A stretch of 64,000 nucleotides of DNA from Anaspis maculata. Its lineage: Eukaryota > Arthropoda > Insecta > Coleoptera > Scraptiidae. The position numbers and the translations under genes are program-made. Of this stretch, positions 12,152 to 24,797 are shown piece by piece; the stretch's first letter is position 1, and each line of letters opens with the position of its first letter. The stretch is taken from positions 32,356,177-32,420,176 of the forward strand of contig OX421964.1 of NCBI GenBank assembly GCA_949128115.1, given 5' to 3'. The notes below the pieces were generated by a model. That model was not told the DNA's origin and did not search any database. It saw only the letters and a program-made list of their open reading frames with translations.

Positions 12152-14261
12152 TAATTTACAATGTTTGTATATGATATAACATTGATAAGCATTCACAGGT
12201 GTACTTTATCATACTATCACATAATAATATCACAGTCAGCAAACACAGCCAGTACAGTAACAGTACAGCCAGCTAGCAAGAGATTTATGGTTTTCGATGC
12301 AAGGTTTCAGAGTTGAAAAAAAAATAGGAATATTTTTACGAATGCCGTGTGCGGAATGACCGCTTATTATTTCGTTGGTAATTATTCTAAAAATAGATAT
12401 TGTATACTTAATACAAAATAGGAGTCATTGTTTTGAAGTATATAGTTATATCTACTGCTCGATCAAGGTAGAGTTCATCAGAACCACAAGAAAATAGGTA
12501 TAATAGTCGAAATCAAAATATTTTTCGAAGTTAGGCAAGGTACCCAGAATAAAGAAAAGTTATTAGTGTTCCATTCTTAATTTCTTCAGATGTATTTTCT
12601 TGTTTAATAGATAATCTTATTCATTCTGAACATTTATTGTAAACCGCGCAAAACTAAAGTGCCCCCCCCACATTTTGCCCTTTTTGAAATTGAGGTAACG
12701 TAGCTTTTTTGTTTGCTGCACACTTTTTTTAAGTCTATTTGAACTATTAGATAGCTCAGAATCCTTCAGCTACCAGTTCCTTTTGCAAAACATAAGGATT
12801 TTGCATCATGTTCCTACATTGTATTGAATAAATCAGAAAAAACTAAAAAGTTTTCAAAAATGCTCCCGCATTTGAGCGAAAACTTTTTTTCTCTACCTAT
12901 GTCAGCTTAGAAGAAATGGAGATAAACATCATATTGATACATGGTTTCTGAATTTTCCGCCATTTTTTTTGGATTTACAGGTTGATTTAAATTTTTTTTG
13001 TTTTTCGATGATGACGTGTGTAGCAAATTCAAGTTACATCAATTTGAAACGGGGCAAAATTTTAGATGGTGACTTCATTTTTGCGTAGTTTGAGTACGTA
13101 GGTACTTACAATCAGTTTCACGGCTTTTCCATTAGAGCGAGCTATGAAAAGAATGTGTTGTGTTGGTGAAATTATTCGATGCTAACTTGATGCCAACGTC
13201 TTGCTTTGTATCATGTGAAGACTTTGGGCACGCAATAACTGATGTTGTTTCAGTGCAAGGGGGTATAAACCTAAACCCAAGAGAATAATAGATAAATCAT
13301 GTGATCACCGTCACTCATCGTCTTCGCGACGTGATCCAGAGACATCAGGCAATTTTTCGCGGGCGTTCGTAATTAAGATCGTAGTTACGTTATGTAATGA
13401 TGTTATTGATGTTGACAGCTATGAACGTTTTCGCGAGGAATGTAATGATGAGAGATGAAATCGCGCCATGTTGTTCAACTGTCACATCACTTATCTCATC
13501 TGGAGCAACATCATTACAATGTCAGTGTCAATAGTCGAATGTACGTCAAAACCGTTGAAATTATCCCATAGGTACTGCCTAACCTAAACGAACAAGTTAC
13601 CAGTTACCCTTCCGAAACAGGGATGCCAGACGTCCCCGTTTTTTGCGGGATTGTCCCGCAACTCATTTTCATTTTCGCGACTCGCCAGTGACATCATTGA
13701 CAGTCACTTCTCGTAGTTAGGTTACATGACATTTCTATCGTCATTGCCGCAAGTATCTACGAAGGTTTCGCTTAACTATCGTTGTCTCTACTGGCTGATG
13801 GGTGTTCGCTAATGTTGTTAGGTAGTGGTGACCACTGAAGATAGTGATGCCCAAGCGCGGGGGTACTAAAGAAAATGGAATGAAAGTGCACACTGCTCAG
13901 AGGCCTTATCTTCTGATGCTCATCATTGAGTATTGATTTCTACCAACTCTAGTTTATCAAGCAGGTATGAAGAACGAGATACTTACAGAGGGCATTCAGA
14001 CCAACCAAGGCCACTCAAAATTTTGAGGAAATCAAATTTTACAAAGCTACCGTCCCAAGCGAGGCCCCGAGGTCAACGTTGAGACTTACAGTGGTACCTA
14101 CTCTTTTCTGAACTACAGCAAAAGTTCATCTGATTCGGTGGCACCTACTACTTTCTTGCTCAAAAAATCTATGACGCGCCCACTTGTCGAACCGGAGATT
14201 TTAGTATGTTGCTCAGCATTACTCAGAACTCAAAATGGACATATTTATTTCAGGGTCAAAC
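12152..14261. other. Intergenic, nothing recognised
   Basis: No ORF of note, RNA gene or clear inverted repeat was found in this AT-rich stretch. Confidence 0.45.
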
Positions 14262-16600
14262 CCTAAAATCCTTGTAGTACAGTCGACCGATACATTAAAA
14301 TAGGGTTCACCTTGCAAAAGGTCGCGGAGATTTGAAAATTTGCAGTCTGGTATAGTTTTGTGTCCTGATTAACATAGGTACTGAGTTGTCGAATTCGGCA
14401 AGCCGCCGCTCGGTCCTCCACATTGGAAAGATGGTGCCGAAGGACCAAAAAAATAACCAATTTTCACCAATTCACTGTTTATCGTCGTCTCACCTACCAC
14501 AATGGAACCCTATGACTTTGTTGAAACTATTGATGCATTTGCTGCTACCCCAGTCCCATTCTTCGCGGTTAAAGACAAATAATTTCTTCGGGAAACATCA
14601 CGCCGTTTTTCTTGATTTTGAAAAGATTTTTTCTCACGCGGAAATATGATCTGCTGACCTCACTCAAGTGAATTTCGATCAGCTTCTTTCTTCTTGGGCT
14701 AGTTCTCGTCTCATCATTTTCATAACATCATTTGTTGACAAGGTGCACTGCAAGAAATGTTAAATTGCCGACACTAAATTCAACGTCATTTTCTCATTAT
14801 TACCATCGATCATGAAGCTCAAATTTAACAGGAATTGATAGCTTGGACTGTTTTCTGTTTATTCAGCATGCGATCGAATTTCGGAATTCACGTGGGAGTA
14901 CGAAAAAATCAATTTTTTTTGAGCGCCCGTGAATCTGCAAAACCGCAACTAAGCACCTGAAAATAGTCGTAACCAACACAATATAAATTTGAACAATAAG
15001 TAACCTGAACTGGTTCTTCTGTCACTCATTGTTTTGGGTTTATTTGTAGTGTTAGTCTGTGGTGTTATAGTTGGTTCACTTGTACCGTGATTCTAGTAGG
15101 CTGGGCAAATTTCACAGTTTGGCATTGTAGACTTCACGTCCAACTGCCTAGTGTGCGCCTGAGCGTCTGGCTTCGAAAGATAGGTTATGTTGGTGTGATG
15201 GTGCGTTGACTGTTGCTGTCAAAAATGAAAAATTTACCGAAATCAACTTTGCAAATTGTAAATATGGAGTGGATGTAGTTCACCTTTTACAAGTTCCGCA
15301 AATTTCTTGTTCCAGTACGATGTCCTGAGCAGTGAAATCAAGTATTAACGCCGATGAATCCCATCCCCACAAAAATTAGGAGGGTTCAGCTTCCCAACGT
15401 TTCCAGCCTTCCAGAGTGTGGGTACTTCTCTTAAGAACCAGGAATAGTTCACAATGCTTTCATATTATGTGGTTTTTGAAAATAGATTCACGTCTTCTCC
15501 GCAAAGCTGAACGTTATGGGGTACATGCCCAGCACCTATTCCGCCCATTTTTTCTCCCGGAAGCGAGTTCTTGATGGCACTCTCGAGGACTTTAAAATGG
15601 GCACTGGACGTTATTGTTCAAGACACAAGCTGAGGCGCAAACACAGTTTTTACAGTAATGGGCATAATTTCACCCCAATTTTCGTGAAACTCGTGATTTT
15701 CAGTCTATTTGACACTCGATTTGACAAACGGTAAAGTTGTTGATCTTGTCGTCAAGCTTAAACTTTCAAAAATCAATGCAACCAACTGCCAAGTTCTAGG
15801 GAGTTTTCAAATATCAGATTTGAAAACTTAGAAACAAAATCTCACAGCCAACTAGAATCACGGTACAAGTGAACCTACTATAGTTACGACTATTTTCAGG
15901 TGTTCAGATTCAGCTTTGCAGATTTACGCGCACTCTCATTTATTTTTCGGTATTCCTACGGGCATTTGGGGATTCGGTCCATGCTGTATTAAGCAGAAAA
16001 CAGTCCAAGGTATCATTTCCTGTGGAAATTAAAATTACTGATCGTTGGCAATAATGAAAAAATGACTGTTGATTTGGTGTTGGCAATTTTACACTTCCTG
16101 CAATGCACCTTGTCAGCAAATGCTGTTAAGAAAATTATGAGACCAGGACGAGCTCAAGGAGAAAGAAGCTGATCGAAATCAACCTGAGATAAGTCAGTTT
16201 GTGATATTTTCGCATGAGAAAAAAATCTTTTCAAAATCAAGAAAAACTAGACGTTTGCCAAGGGAATTATATCTTTTTAACCGCGAAGAATCGCACTGGC
16301 GTGGCAGTAAATGCTATCAAGGGCTTCACTACAGTCATGTGGTTCCATTGCGGTAAGTCAGACGGCGATGCATAATAGATCAGTGGAAAGTGGCTCTTTT
16401 TGGGCCCTTCGGCACCAACTTCTCGATGTGGAGGACCGAGCGGCGGCTTACCGAATTCGAAAACTCAGTATGTTAATCAGGACACAAAACCGTACCAGAC
16501 GGCAAATTTTCGACTCTCCGCGGCCTTTTGCAAGGTAGAACCTACCCATTGCCTGGACTGCTATTGGGCTGCAATTCAACTCCACCCATAGCTAAAATGA
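14262..16600. mobile_element. Very long foldback element, about 2.3 kb
   Basis: The left arm (about 14290-15120) and right arm (about 15836-16560) are imperfect complements. Landmarks are CCTTGCAAAAGG at both ends, GCCGCCGCTCGGTCCTCCACAT near 14401 against ATGTGGAGGACCGAGCGGCGGC near 16428, and the pair ACTTGTACCGTGATTCTAG and CTAGAATCACGGTACAAGT at the inner limits. The roughly 715-base spacer (15121-15835) is not palindromic. Short frames in the arms have no recognisable domain. It could be a foldback transposon or an inverted duplication. Confidence 0.75.
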
Positions 16601-19429
16601 ATTTCAGTTTTTCAATGCGCGACATCAAATACATATTCAGCATCAGACCGATATTTTCAAGTTGTATATCGCTGAACAATTTTTTTAAAACAGGTAAGTG
16701 AGGAGATCGAGGTGATATTCCTCAAAAGTAAAAAGTTTGTTGCTCATCTTTGGTAAATCGAGAATGTTTTCCAATCACGTGAATGGCAAAAATCACTCAA
16801 AACTCTTTTGAAGTTTTTTAAGTGAAACTTGAAGAAATCTCACTACAACCTTCAGTTGAATTTTCGCGCCTTAGATATATTTAGGGACTTTCGCTTCATG
16901 TTCTAGTTCTAATGGTGGTTTCAAACTTGACAGCGGCTGTCAGTGTCACTTTGACGTATACCAAAGTGGGTTATGTTGTTTTACCATGAGTTTGTAGAGA
17001 ACATTTGGATAAATTCACCAATATTTTGCCAATCAATATGTATATCAGTTTGGAAAATTATAAAGAGGTAATCATAGTCTACGCTGCTACTCCTTTTACG
17101 GGTCTGATTGTATTATCGACTTTAAATAATTTGGATATTTAAATTAATTTTTCAATTCAGGAATACCGAACCGAAACCCACTCCTTGAAGAAGAAACATT
17201 TTATGAAATTGAAATGATGGACCTTCGGGCGATTGGAGACAGGAAATAACCCATGGAAATTATGGAATTCACTTATCTACTAGTCCCTACAATTTTCTCA
17301 GCAAGAGAACTAAAAGTAGGAACCTTATTTAAGGCATTGTTTGAAGATGAAGATTGGAGAGGCTCGGGATCAGGAGAGGTCATCAGTTTAGTATCACAAG
17401 CCAGATAATTATAGAACCAACTAGAAGAAGGAGTCCGAGATGAGCACCCAGCCAAAAACAAAAATCCATGGAACTTCTGCAACACACCACAACCTCGACT
17501 ACAACACAGAGGCAGCCTCATGATGTGCCATGAACCCATCAAATGACTTCACAGTAAGAGGTAAGTTTCTGTTGAAAAAATCAAAATCAGTGGGTTGTGA
17601 ATAGGAACAGCACATTATGAAATTCACAATAATTATTCTGCTTTCTAGAAAGTCAGAACTTGCAAGACTACCTATCGAATAGATTGATGAATTGAGTCAA
17701 CGAAGTAGACAGATCACCTACCTACTCCTGTTACAAATAAAAACAAGTAAGAACTTATTCTGTCAAGGATCACATTATATGCAAATACTAATCCTCCTTA
17801 TTTTTTAGCATCACTGCTGTGGATAGCCAGATGATTTTTGGGGTTTCATGGAACTTCGAGATGAAAATTAAAACGCCTAATTAAGTTATTATGAGAACTA
17901 ATACTGCTTAATTAGTATCTCTCTAGAAAAATAATTGTCAAGTCTTTAGTTGAGTTTAGGACTCCCACATGGAGTTAACGTAACTAGAGCTGTATTATAG
18001 AGTAATATCTAATCATACTAATCATTCAGAACAAATTTTTGGCAAATTACAGCCAAATATATCAACCTGTTTATGAATTATTCATGATAAACTAATAAAG
18101 TCAAATTTTGAAGAACCTGTTTATGAATTATTCATGATAAACTAATAAAGTCAAAGTTTGAAGAGCATTATTACAGTTCCAAATTTTTCAAAACTAACTT
18201 GATAGCAGGTATTCACAACATGAACTGATTGATTACCCCTACTGTTACTTTTTCTGACATCAATTCTAGGACACGCAAAAAATTGTCACTTAGTGGAGGC
18301 ATTGTTTAAAAAGCAAGCAATCCGGGTATCTGTCCACAGAAGATATTTTGTTTTTAGTTTAATTCATAAAATCTCAAAAATCTTACCATTGAAACAAAAA
18401 TGTTATGTGTGATAATGGTATCTTTGTTTTACAAGCATTTTGGTGCTAAATGATAAATACTTGAGAAAATTTTAGTTAATTGACACAATTAGTTAATTTG
18501 CTAATAGACATTGATATTCGTCATTATCTACCTTTAGGTATATAGGTACTTCTAAAGGAGAATTAGTTTGTCCATATACCACTTTTGTGATACTGCCTGT
18601 TTACTAGAATAATAAGTACTTAGAAGGATAAAATTTTTCGGAGGTAATTTTATATCTCATACACTTGTGGTAGTAAATATATATTATTGTGCTTCATTAT
18701 TTTTATGTACAGCTGCCATGTATACTTATTGCTAAAGTTACCTAATAATAGCTATTTTAAAATCCAATACCTATGGGGAAAATGTTCTCTTGCATAAGTA
18801 AAACTTGTGATCATTCTGGAATTCCATTAAAACTTGAAAAGCTAATATACATACGTACCTACCTATACCTACCTTTTACTCATGAATTCTCTACTAGTGC
18901 CACTAGTGGAATTCGATCTTGATTCATCTGTCACTACTTAATACTTAAGGGCAAAGTCCATGGATTTGTGAATTTGATTCCTTGTAATTATTGATTGATT
19001 GCTGGTTAAAATTTTTCAAAATAGATATTTCTTGCAAATTGCCGCCACAATTCAAGAATTTCTTGAAATTTGAAATTTATAGAGCAAATTAGGCTTTCAC
19101 AATTGAACTTACAATTATAATTATTGAAGAGGTATTCCAAAAGTTGATCTAAAAATTACGCATGGGTATCTATGGCATGGGTGAGCTATTTTGTTCCCAT
19201 GTTCCATAATAAGTAGGAATTAAATTGGGTATAGGTAATTATTGATAGTTCAGAAAGGTTTGATAACAAATTGATAATAAGTAGTAATAAGAACGGAAAC
19301 AAGGCATTCTTATATAATAATGTACCTAATAAAACATCAGTGAAAGAAGGAAATGAGGAAAGCATTACGCTAACAAGAACAATCGTGGCATGGCAGTAAT
19401 TCAAACTTAGCGGGCGTCACACCTCGTCT
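16601..19429. other. Intergenic, no gene recognised
   Basis: Apart from the tandem duplication at 18064-18163, no coding, RNA or mobile signature is recognised. A short open frame near 17273-17420 lacks identifiable motifs. Confidence 0.45.
18064..18163. repeat. Two-copy 50-bp tandem duplication
   Basis: A 50-base unit beginning AACCTGTTTATGAATTATTC occurs twice head to tail, with a single visible difference (AAATTTTG versus AAAGTTTG). This is a recent local duplication with no evident function. Confidence 0.9.
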
Positions 19430-19648
19430 GGGTCGCCTGGTGACATTACCGGTCGTTGTGTTGGCAGCGCCGCCGTCTGTCCAGCTCCTGCCTGTCATAT
19501 GTGTCTGTCTGACTAATTTCTTCGTTGTGTGGTAAATTGGTGCTCCCGTGTTAAAGCCACAACCCCGACGCTGTGAATTTTATGAGGGTGGAAATCTGCA
19601 GTTGGACCAGTGCTCGTTGAGACCAGATTCAGCTGGAACAAGCGGCCA
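19430..19648 (+). promoter_or_regulatory. Candidate CpG-rich 5' exon and promoter
   Basis: This stretch is clearly richer in G, C and CpG than its surroundings and has no long ORF. It ends AGCGGCCAG|GTAGGT, a good splice-donor context. It would suit a 5' untranslated exon of a gene to the right. Rab5 is the nearest plus-strand gene and starts with a splice acceptor just before its ATG, but the gap is 11 kb and the link is inference only. Confidence 0.25.
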
Positions 19649-21487
19649 GGTAGGTTATACACAGTGGGTGATGTTTTTTTATCGTCATGTCAAATGCGTC
19701 ATTCATTAAACCACTGCATCTTCTCCGTACTCCCGTCCGCTGGAATTCCTGTCATTGAGGTTTATCGCGGCGTAAAGCCATCGGAATGCGTCCCATACGG
19801 GCGTACACAGCTGATTTCGGGGCGCCCTTGAACCCCAATACGCCCCCTTCTTTGTCGCCGTCAGCTCCACGGCTCGCTCGTTCCCCTTATCTGACATGGC
19901 ATGATGGGTCACTCTGCTTTGCATTGCGGGGAAATAATTGTCGTTCCTGGGCTGTTGTTAGTTGTTGCTGTCTGAGCTGGGCCTTTTCGTGCGACAAGAG
20001 ATTACTTGTTGTTGTTGTGATGTGACACCACGACAAATTATTTATTGTTTAGAGCAGCGCCTGTTTTGGAATGTGCCGTTACTTGCGCTGATTGCTCCGC
20101 TAAGCATCGAATTAGAACAATAACACACGGCAAAGACCTCAGAAATTTCGGTCTTTGTAATCATCATAATGTTCCTCGCTCAGTGGCCAAACATTTGCCG
20201 AGAAACAGAAACATGCAAACAATTCATGTGTACCATTGTAAAAGATAACACGAAGCGATTATCATATTATTATTGGTGAGAGAGTACAATGTTTCCACTT
20301 TCGTTGCAATTATTTTTCATCCAAGCGAAAATTTACTGGAGTCTTGCGGTGCGTGTCCGTACCCATAAAGGGAGATCCAGGGATTGGTCATCATAGGGTT
20401 CGTCAAGCCATCTCAAACCCTGAAAAAACTAATATTTTGCTACCACTTTGCAGTGAAAAGTAAAAGGGAAGCGTGCATCTCCTTTCTAGTTCTCGATCAG
20501 CTCGGTTCACCTACACTCTCTTCCAAGAGGAGCCTGCAGTGCCCTGCACACTGTCACATTAAACCAGTTGATTGTTTTTGCCGAGGCGAGGTTTTGGCAT
20601 AATATGTAGGTATTTGGGTATTTGAGTTTTCTCCAAAGGATTTGGCAAACTCCTCAAGCTCTCTATCAGATAAGCAGTTGTTATTTTAATTTTTTGTTTA
20701 ATCGATTTTCCTCGTAATCCCTTCTTGCTTGCATTTCAAATGTTGTATTGATGTACTTGTTATAGTTAAATGAGTGAGATGAAATCAAATTAGCATTACA
20801 AATCTATTCAATATTCAGGCTCTTGCCAAAGGGCAGACCAGATAATGGGATGATGCTCTTGATTTGGAGACCGATTTCAGCGGTCTAATCTCTAATTTTC
20901 TAATGGTGGTTTTCCGAGGCACAATTCTAATATTTTGTGAAAAAACGCTTGCGATATGTCATTTCAAAATCGTTGAGCAATTATCAGAACAATCAGAATA
21001 GTTCAAAGTACTGTGGTATTGCAACAAATTTTCAAGTCACCCCATACAAAGTAGCGGAGGCTATATATGTGGCTTTTTTCAGTCATTTTTCGTTTTATTT
21101 TTCTTGGTAGTTTTTTCTCGGTAGCTAGGTCTTCCACTAATCGATTCTTATCTATTTCGCCTCGATACCTGTTGCATTGGAGAACGATCGGTCAAATATA
21201 AAACATTTCTGCCAACAAATATAAACATTTATAAGTTCCGTCTAATCGGAGATCTAAGAAGTCCAACAGCTCGCCTATGAATCCGGCAAGCTATGGACCG
21301 GCTCCTCCGCCAATTGTTCGGGTTTGTGGCTTACGCCCCAGTCGGAGTCTCCAGCGAATAACTTCCGTGTCTTCTAAATGATTTGACATATCGAGCTCGT
21401 TTTTTCCTAATCGAATCTGATCTCTTCCGGCTCGACGTCTAGGTACTGCATTCGAGAACGATTCTATAAATAATTTTCAACAACAAA
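19649..21487. other. Intergenic with dispersed repeats
   Basis: No gene is recognised. Positions 21110-21240 and 21340-21487 resemble the repeat at 2370-2535, and 21285-21375 matches the complement of 6490-6640. The stretch 19700-20250 is mildly GC-rich but has no convincing coding frame. Confidence 0.4.
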
Positions 21488-21799
21488 TACCGGGTGTTTG
21501 CAAATTTGGGATAGAAAATTGAACCGCAATAGAGAAATGCTCCAAAAGTGCCAGAAAAATGTTGAAAAAAATTTGATTTTTATTTTTGGAAATATGGAGG
21601 GTCAAAGGTGGTCCTTCGACCCCTTCTATTTTCGTTATTTTGAAATATTTCAGAAAACTCCATCAGACCAAAAAGCAAACTTTTTTTTAACCTTTGAATG
21701 TGTTTTGTAATTTTATTTAGTGTACAGGGTGCGTCATCGTAAAAATCTATTTTTCCTTGAAAATGCCCGTGAAAGGTTCCAGAGGTTACAAAACTGATG

Positions 21800-21875
<76 letters not shown>
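21800..21875. repeat. (TAGA)n microsatellite, LINE 3' tail
   Basis: About 19 units of TAGA run uninterrupted. On the minus strand they form the 3' end of the LINE whose ORF lies at 24789-22087. Microsatellite 3' tails instead of poly(A) are known in several CR1/L2/Jockey-group elements. The tail directly abuts foldback sequence, so it marks the insertion point. Confidence 0.85.
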
Positions 21876-21876
<1 letters not shown>

Positions 21877-22086
21877 TTATTAAGTGTTCTTGTGCATAAA
21901 CGCACTACACGAGTCAAGCAGAACAATAAGGTAAACATTTAAATTAAAATTAAAAACACACTTTATCACAGATGGGATAATATAAATCATTAACATTATC
22001 TAAACATAAATTATCAGTTAACATTTATCACATCTCGATGAAAACGAGAGCAAACAAGCAGTCTGGACAACCTTCATCAGACATAT

Positions 22087-24789
22087 CTACAAGAAAAAAT
22101 CGCTCGGTTTCAAGCGGAAAAATTCGTCACAGCAATAAAAGGCCCTTGCGCTGAGGAACCGTCTCATCACACGGCTAAAAAGCCTCACTGGCAGATTTCT
22201 GACTGAAGCAGGCAACACGTTGAAAAATTTAGCGGCCATATGCTTCGGATTTTTTTGGCCCTTAACTAGTCGAGAAAACTGAGGCAATATATTTTCACAA
22301 TTTCTGGTCTTATAATTATGAATATTCTCGTGGGTGACGAAAAGATCTTCGTTCTGCTTCAGATACATCAGGCAGCTGTATATATACTCGCATGGAAAAG
22401 TAAGTATGTTGTTATCAATAAACGCGCTTTTACAGTCGTCCCTATACCCCAAGCCAGAAATAATCCTGACCGCTCTACGCTGCAAGCCAAAAACCCTGTA
22501 CCAATCCGACGCGCCACCCCAACATAAAATTGAATAAGTCATCACGGAATGGCACAGAGCATGGTAGGCCTGCAGGAGTGTAGGCCTTGAGACACTGTCC
22601 GACAACATTTGCAACGCGAATACATTTGTTGCAAGCTTACTCGACAACTTATGAACATGCACATCCCACTTCAACTTGGGATCAAAAAAAACACCCAGGA
22701 ATCTAACTGACTCGACATCCCGAAACCCTTCAAGTTCTCTCAGTCCAAAAAACATTGTGTGTGTCTTCAAGGCATTCAAAGAGAGGTGGTTGGCAGCGAA
22801 CCAGGCCTCGACGTCCGACCGAGCCAAACGACTCCTATCATCAGCGACAGAGAGATCGCTGCTACGGTTTATCACAGTTGTATCATCCGCAAAAAAAATA
22901 AATTCAGCACCATCCACACCGCCCGGGAGATCATTTATATAGATTAAAAATAGTAATGGCCCCAATATGGACCCTTGAGGCACTCCATCTCTCACTTCCA
23001 ACTCACCGGAGAGTTTTCCTCCAATAGACACCGTCTGGACCCTTCCAGAGAGATAAGACTGAATCAATTGCAAGCTTCGTTTGTCAAAATTGTAGCGTTT
23101 CAATTTTTTCAATAAAATATCATGATTTACGCAGTCAAACGCTTTGGAAAGATCACAAAATGTTGCCGCCAAATACTGCTTGTCCTCAAAGCACTCAAGA
23201 CACTTATCTATAAAATCAAGCACAGCGTCGGTGGTATTTAAACCCCGCCTAAATCCATATTGACACGATGTAAAAAGACCATTTGTTTCAAAGTACTCTA
23301 GAATCTGCGAGTTAAGAGCCTTCTCAAAAACTTTGGACAGTATTGGCAACAATGAAATAGGTCTGAAGTTATCTATCTTAGAAGGATCACCTTTTTTGTG
23401 TAAAAGTTTGATTACAGATTTTTTTAGTGCACTGGGAAAACGGCCCTCGCGAATGCAATGATTTACTATTTTAGTGAGAGGTATGACGATTTGTTCCTTT
23501 ACAGATTTAATTAGTTCCACATTTAGGCCATAGATATCTCTGCTCTTTTTATTTTTCAGGGAGTGCAAAATATCACGTACCTCGACAAATGATACCTCAC
23601 GAAATGAGAAGTGCATCTCGCTGTTTATTTTTATGCTATCAATGTTACAATCTTTAACCCCGTCGTTCAAAAGTCTACTTGATAATTCGTTTGCTACGTT
23701 GATGAAGTGACTATTTGCGAAATCTGGTTCTATATTCTTTGGTGCAAGCGACCTACTACAGTTTTTTCTCTTACTGTTAATAATCTGCCACATAGTCTGA
23801 ATTGGGCAATTTGATGATCTGATCAAGCTATCGTTATATTCTTTCTTTGCATTTTTTAATTTGCGCCTATATGCCGTCCTAAATTTATCTCTGTACTCTA
23901 TTAAATCCCGGGTTTCAACTTCTCGACACATTTCATTTAACAGCTTCATTCGCTCTCTCATCCCCCGCAGCTCAGGGGTACGCGTAAACCATGATGAAGC
24001 CGACGCCGACACCGACCCCTCACAGCCCACGCGCCGAACGCTGCGTTCGGGAAAGCAGCTCCGGTATGAGTCGATTATCACTCCGAAAAACCTGTCAAAC
24101 ATTAAATCCGAGGTTAGGTCCGGCTCCAAAGCAAAACTCCAGTCCATCTCAGAAACACTTCGATGGAATAGATTCCCGCCCCGAGCGGTCACCGGTCTAC
24201 ACAGACAATATGCCCCTCCCCCCGGCTCGTCGTCGCCAACGGCCGAAGACACACACAAACCAATAGCCCGGTGATCCGACAATCCAGCCGAATACACCCT
24301 GGACTCATTTACATTGAAATTTACAAAAAAATTGTCGAGGCAATTTTCCCCCCTGGTGCTGTCAAAGACAGTCCGCCCAAAGCCCAACGTGGAGAAAAAG
24401 TCGCAGAGCGTCCTCGACTCACTCTGCTCCGCGCCAAACCTGACATTGAAGTCACCACACAAGATTATTTTGTTTTCTAATTTTATCAATTTTAGAGCTC
24501 TTTCTATAATTTCTTGAAACACCTCTAGGCTGCCACTCGGTGACCTGTAAACTGACAGCAAATAAATGTCGTTCTTTTGAATTTTTATAGCAGAGATCTC
24601 GCAGTGTAACTCGACAGAAAGGGCCGACAAATCCTCCAACCCCGAAACACCACCCAAACAAGACCTGGTCAGAATCATTGTGCCCCCATGAATATGATTT
24701 TGCCTGGCGAAAAATGATCCAACAGTGAAACCCCCCAGCCCGAAGCCTAGGGCCTCATCGCAAGAGAGCCAGTGCTCATTTATTCTCAT
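22087..24789 (-). CDS. LINE ORF2: endonuclease/reverse transcriptase
   Basis: An uninterrupted 900-codon frame. Residues about 5-180 are an apurinic-like (EEP) endonuclease: EHWL corresponds to the family's ETWL, GDFN is at 112-115 and SDHRAI at 171-176. Residues about 440-690 are the reverse transcriptase: FRPISLLP at 475, DLSKAFDCV at 546, DGVPQGSILGPLLF at 601 and the catalytic FADD at 633-636. The rest is the C-terminal domain of this LINE group. The usual first 40-50 endonuclease residues, with the catalytic Asn, are missing, so the ATG used here is internal and the protein is probably inactive. An intact frame implies a young insertion. It acts, where complete, in target-primed reverse transcription. 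Confidence 0.92.
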   Translation of the reverse strand: MRINEHWLSCDEALGFGLGGFTVGSFFARQNHIHGGTMILTRSCLGGVSGLEDLSALSVELHCEISAIKIQKNDIYLLSVYRSPSGSLEVFQEIIERALKLIKLENKIILCGDFNVRFGAEQSESRTLCDFFSTLGFGRTVFDSTRGENCLDNFFVNFNVNESRVYSAGLSDHRAIGLCVSSAVGDDEPGGGAYCLCRPVTARGGNLFHRSVSEMDWSFALEPDLTSDLMFDRFFGVIIDSYRSCFPERSVRRVGCEGSVSASASSWFTRTPELRGMRERMKLLNEMCREVETRDLIEYRDKFRTAYRRKLKNAKKEYNDSLIRSSNCPIQTMWQIINSKRKNCSRSLAPKNIEPDFANSHFINVANELSSRLLNDGVKDCNIDSIKINSEMHFSFREVSFVEVRDILHSLKNKKSRDIYGLNVELIKSVKEQIVIPLTKIVNHCIREGRFPSALKKSVIKLLHKKGDPSKIDNFRPISLLPILSKVFEKALNSQILEYFETNGLFTSCQYGFRRGLNTTDAVLDFIDKCLECFEDKQYLAATFCDLSKAFDCVNHDILLKKLKRYNFDKRSLQLIQSYLSGRVQTVSIGGKLSGELEVRDGVPQGSILGPLLFLIYINDLPGGVDGAEFIFFADDTTVINRSSDLSVADDRSRLARSDVEAWFAANHLSLNALKTHTMFFGLRELEGFRDVESVRFLGVFFDPKLKWDVHVHKLSSKLATNVFALQMLSDSVSRPTLLQAYHALCHSVMTYSILCWGGASDWYRVFGLQRRAVRIISGLGYRDDCKSAFIDNNILTFPCEYIYSCLMYLKQNEDLFVTHENIHNYKTRNCENILPQFSRLVKGQKNPKHMAAKFFNVLPASVRNLPVRLFSRVMRRFLSARAFYCCDEFFRLKPSDFFL

Positions 24790-24797
24790 TACTCATT

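Larger units (their letters stand above)
21800..24797 (-). mobile_element. Non-LTR retrotransposon, 5'-truncated, CR1/Jockey group
   Basis: The element reads right to left: truncated ORF2 (24789-22087), a 211-base 3' UTR (22086-21876), then the TAGA-type tail. No poly(A) and no RNase H are seen. The C-terminal region after the RT, which ends with an FYCCDEFF-like segment, resembles CR1/L2/Daphne/Jockey-group proteins. The 5' end joins a 138-bp segment (24798-24935) identical to part of the neighbouring MITE. Confidence 0.85.

Noticed and set aside
11950..12192. 80-codon minus-strand frame
   Set aside because: It overlaps the SINE-like sequence and is explained by it.
17273..17542. 89-codon frame, with a plus-strand peptide SARELKVGTLFKALFEDEDW
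   Set aside because: Stops interrupt it quickly, and no family could be recognised.
21800..21875. TAGA array as a CRISPR-like or regulatory array
   Set aside because: It is a perfect 4-base microsatellite without spacers, located at a LINE 3' end.
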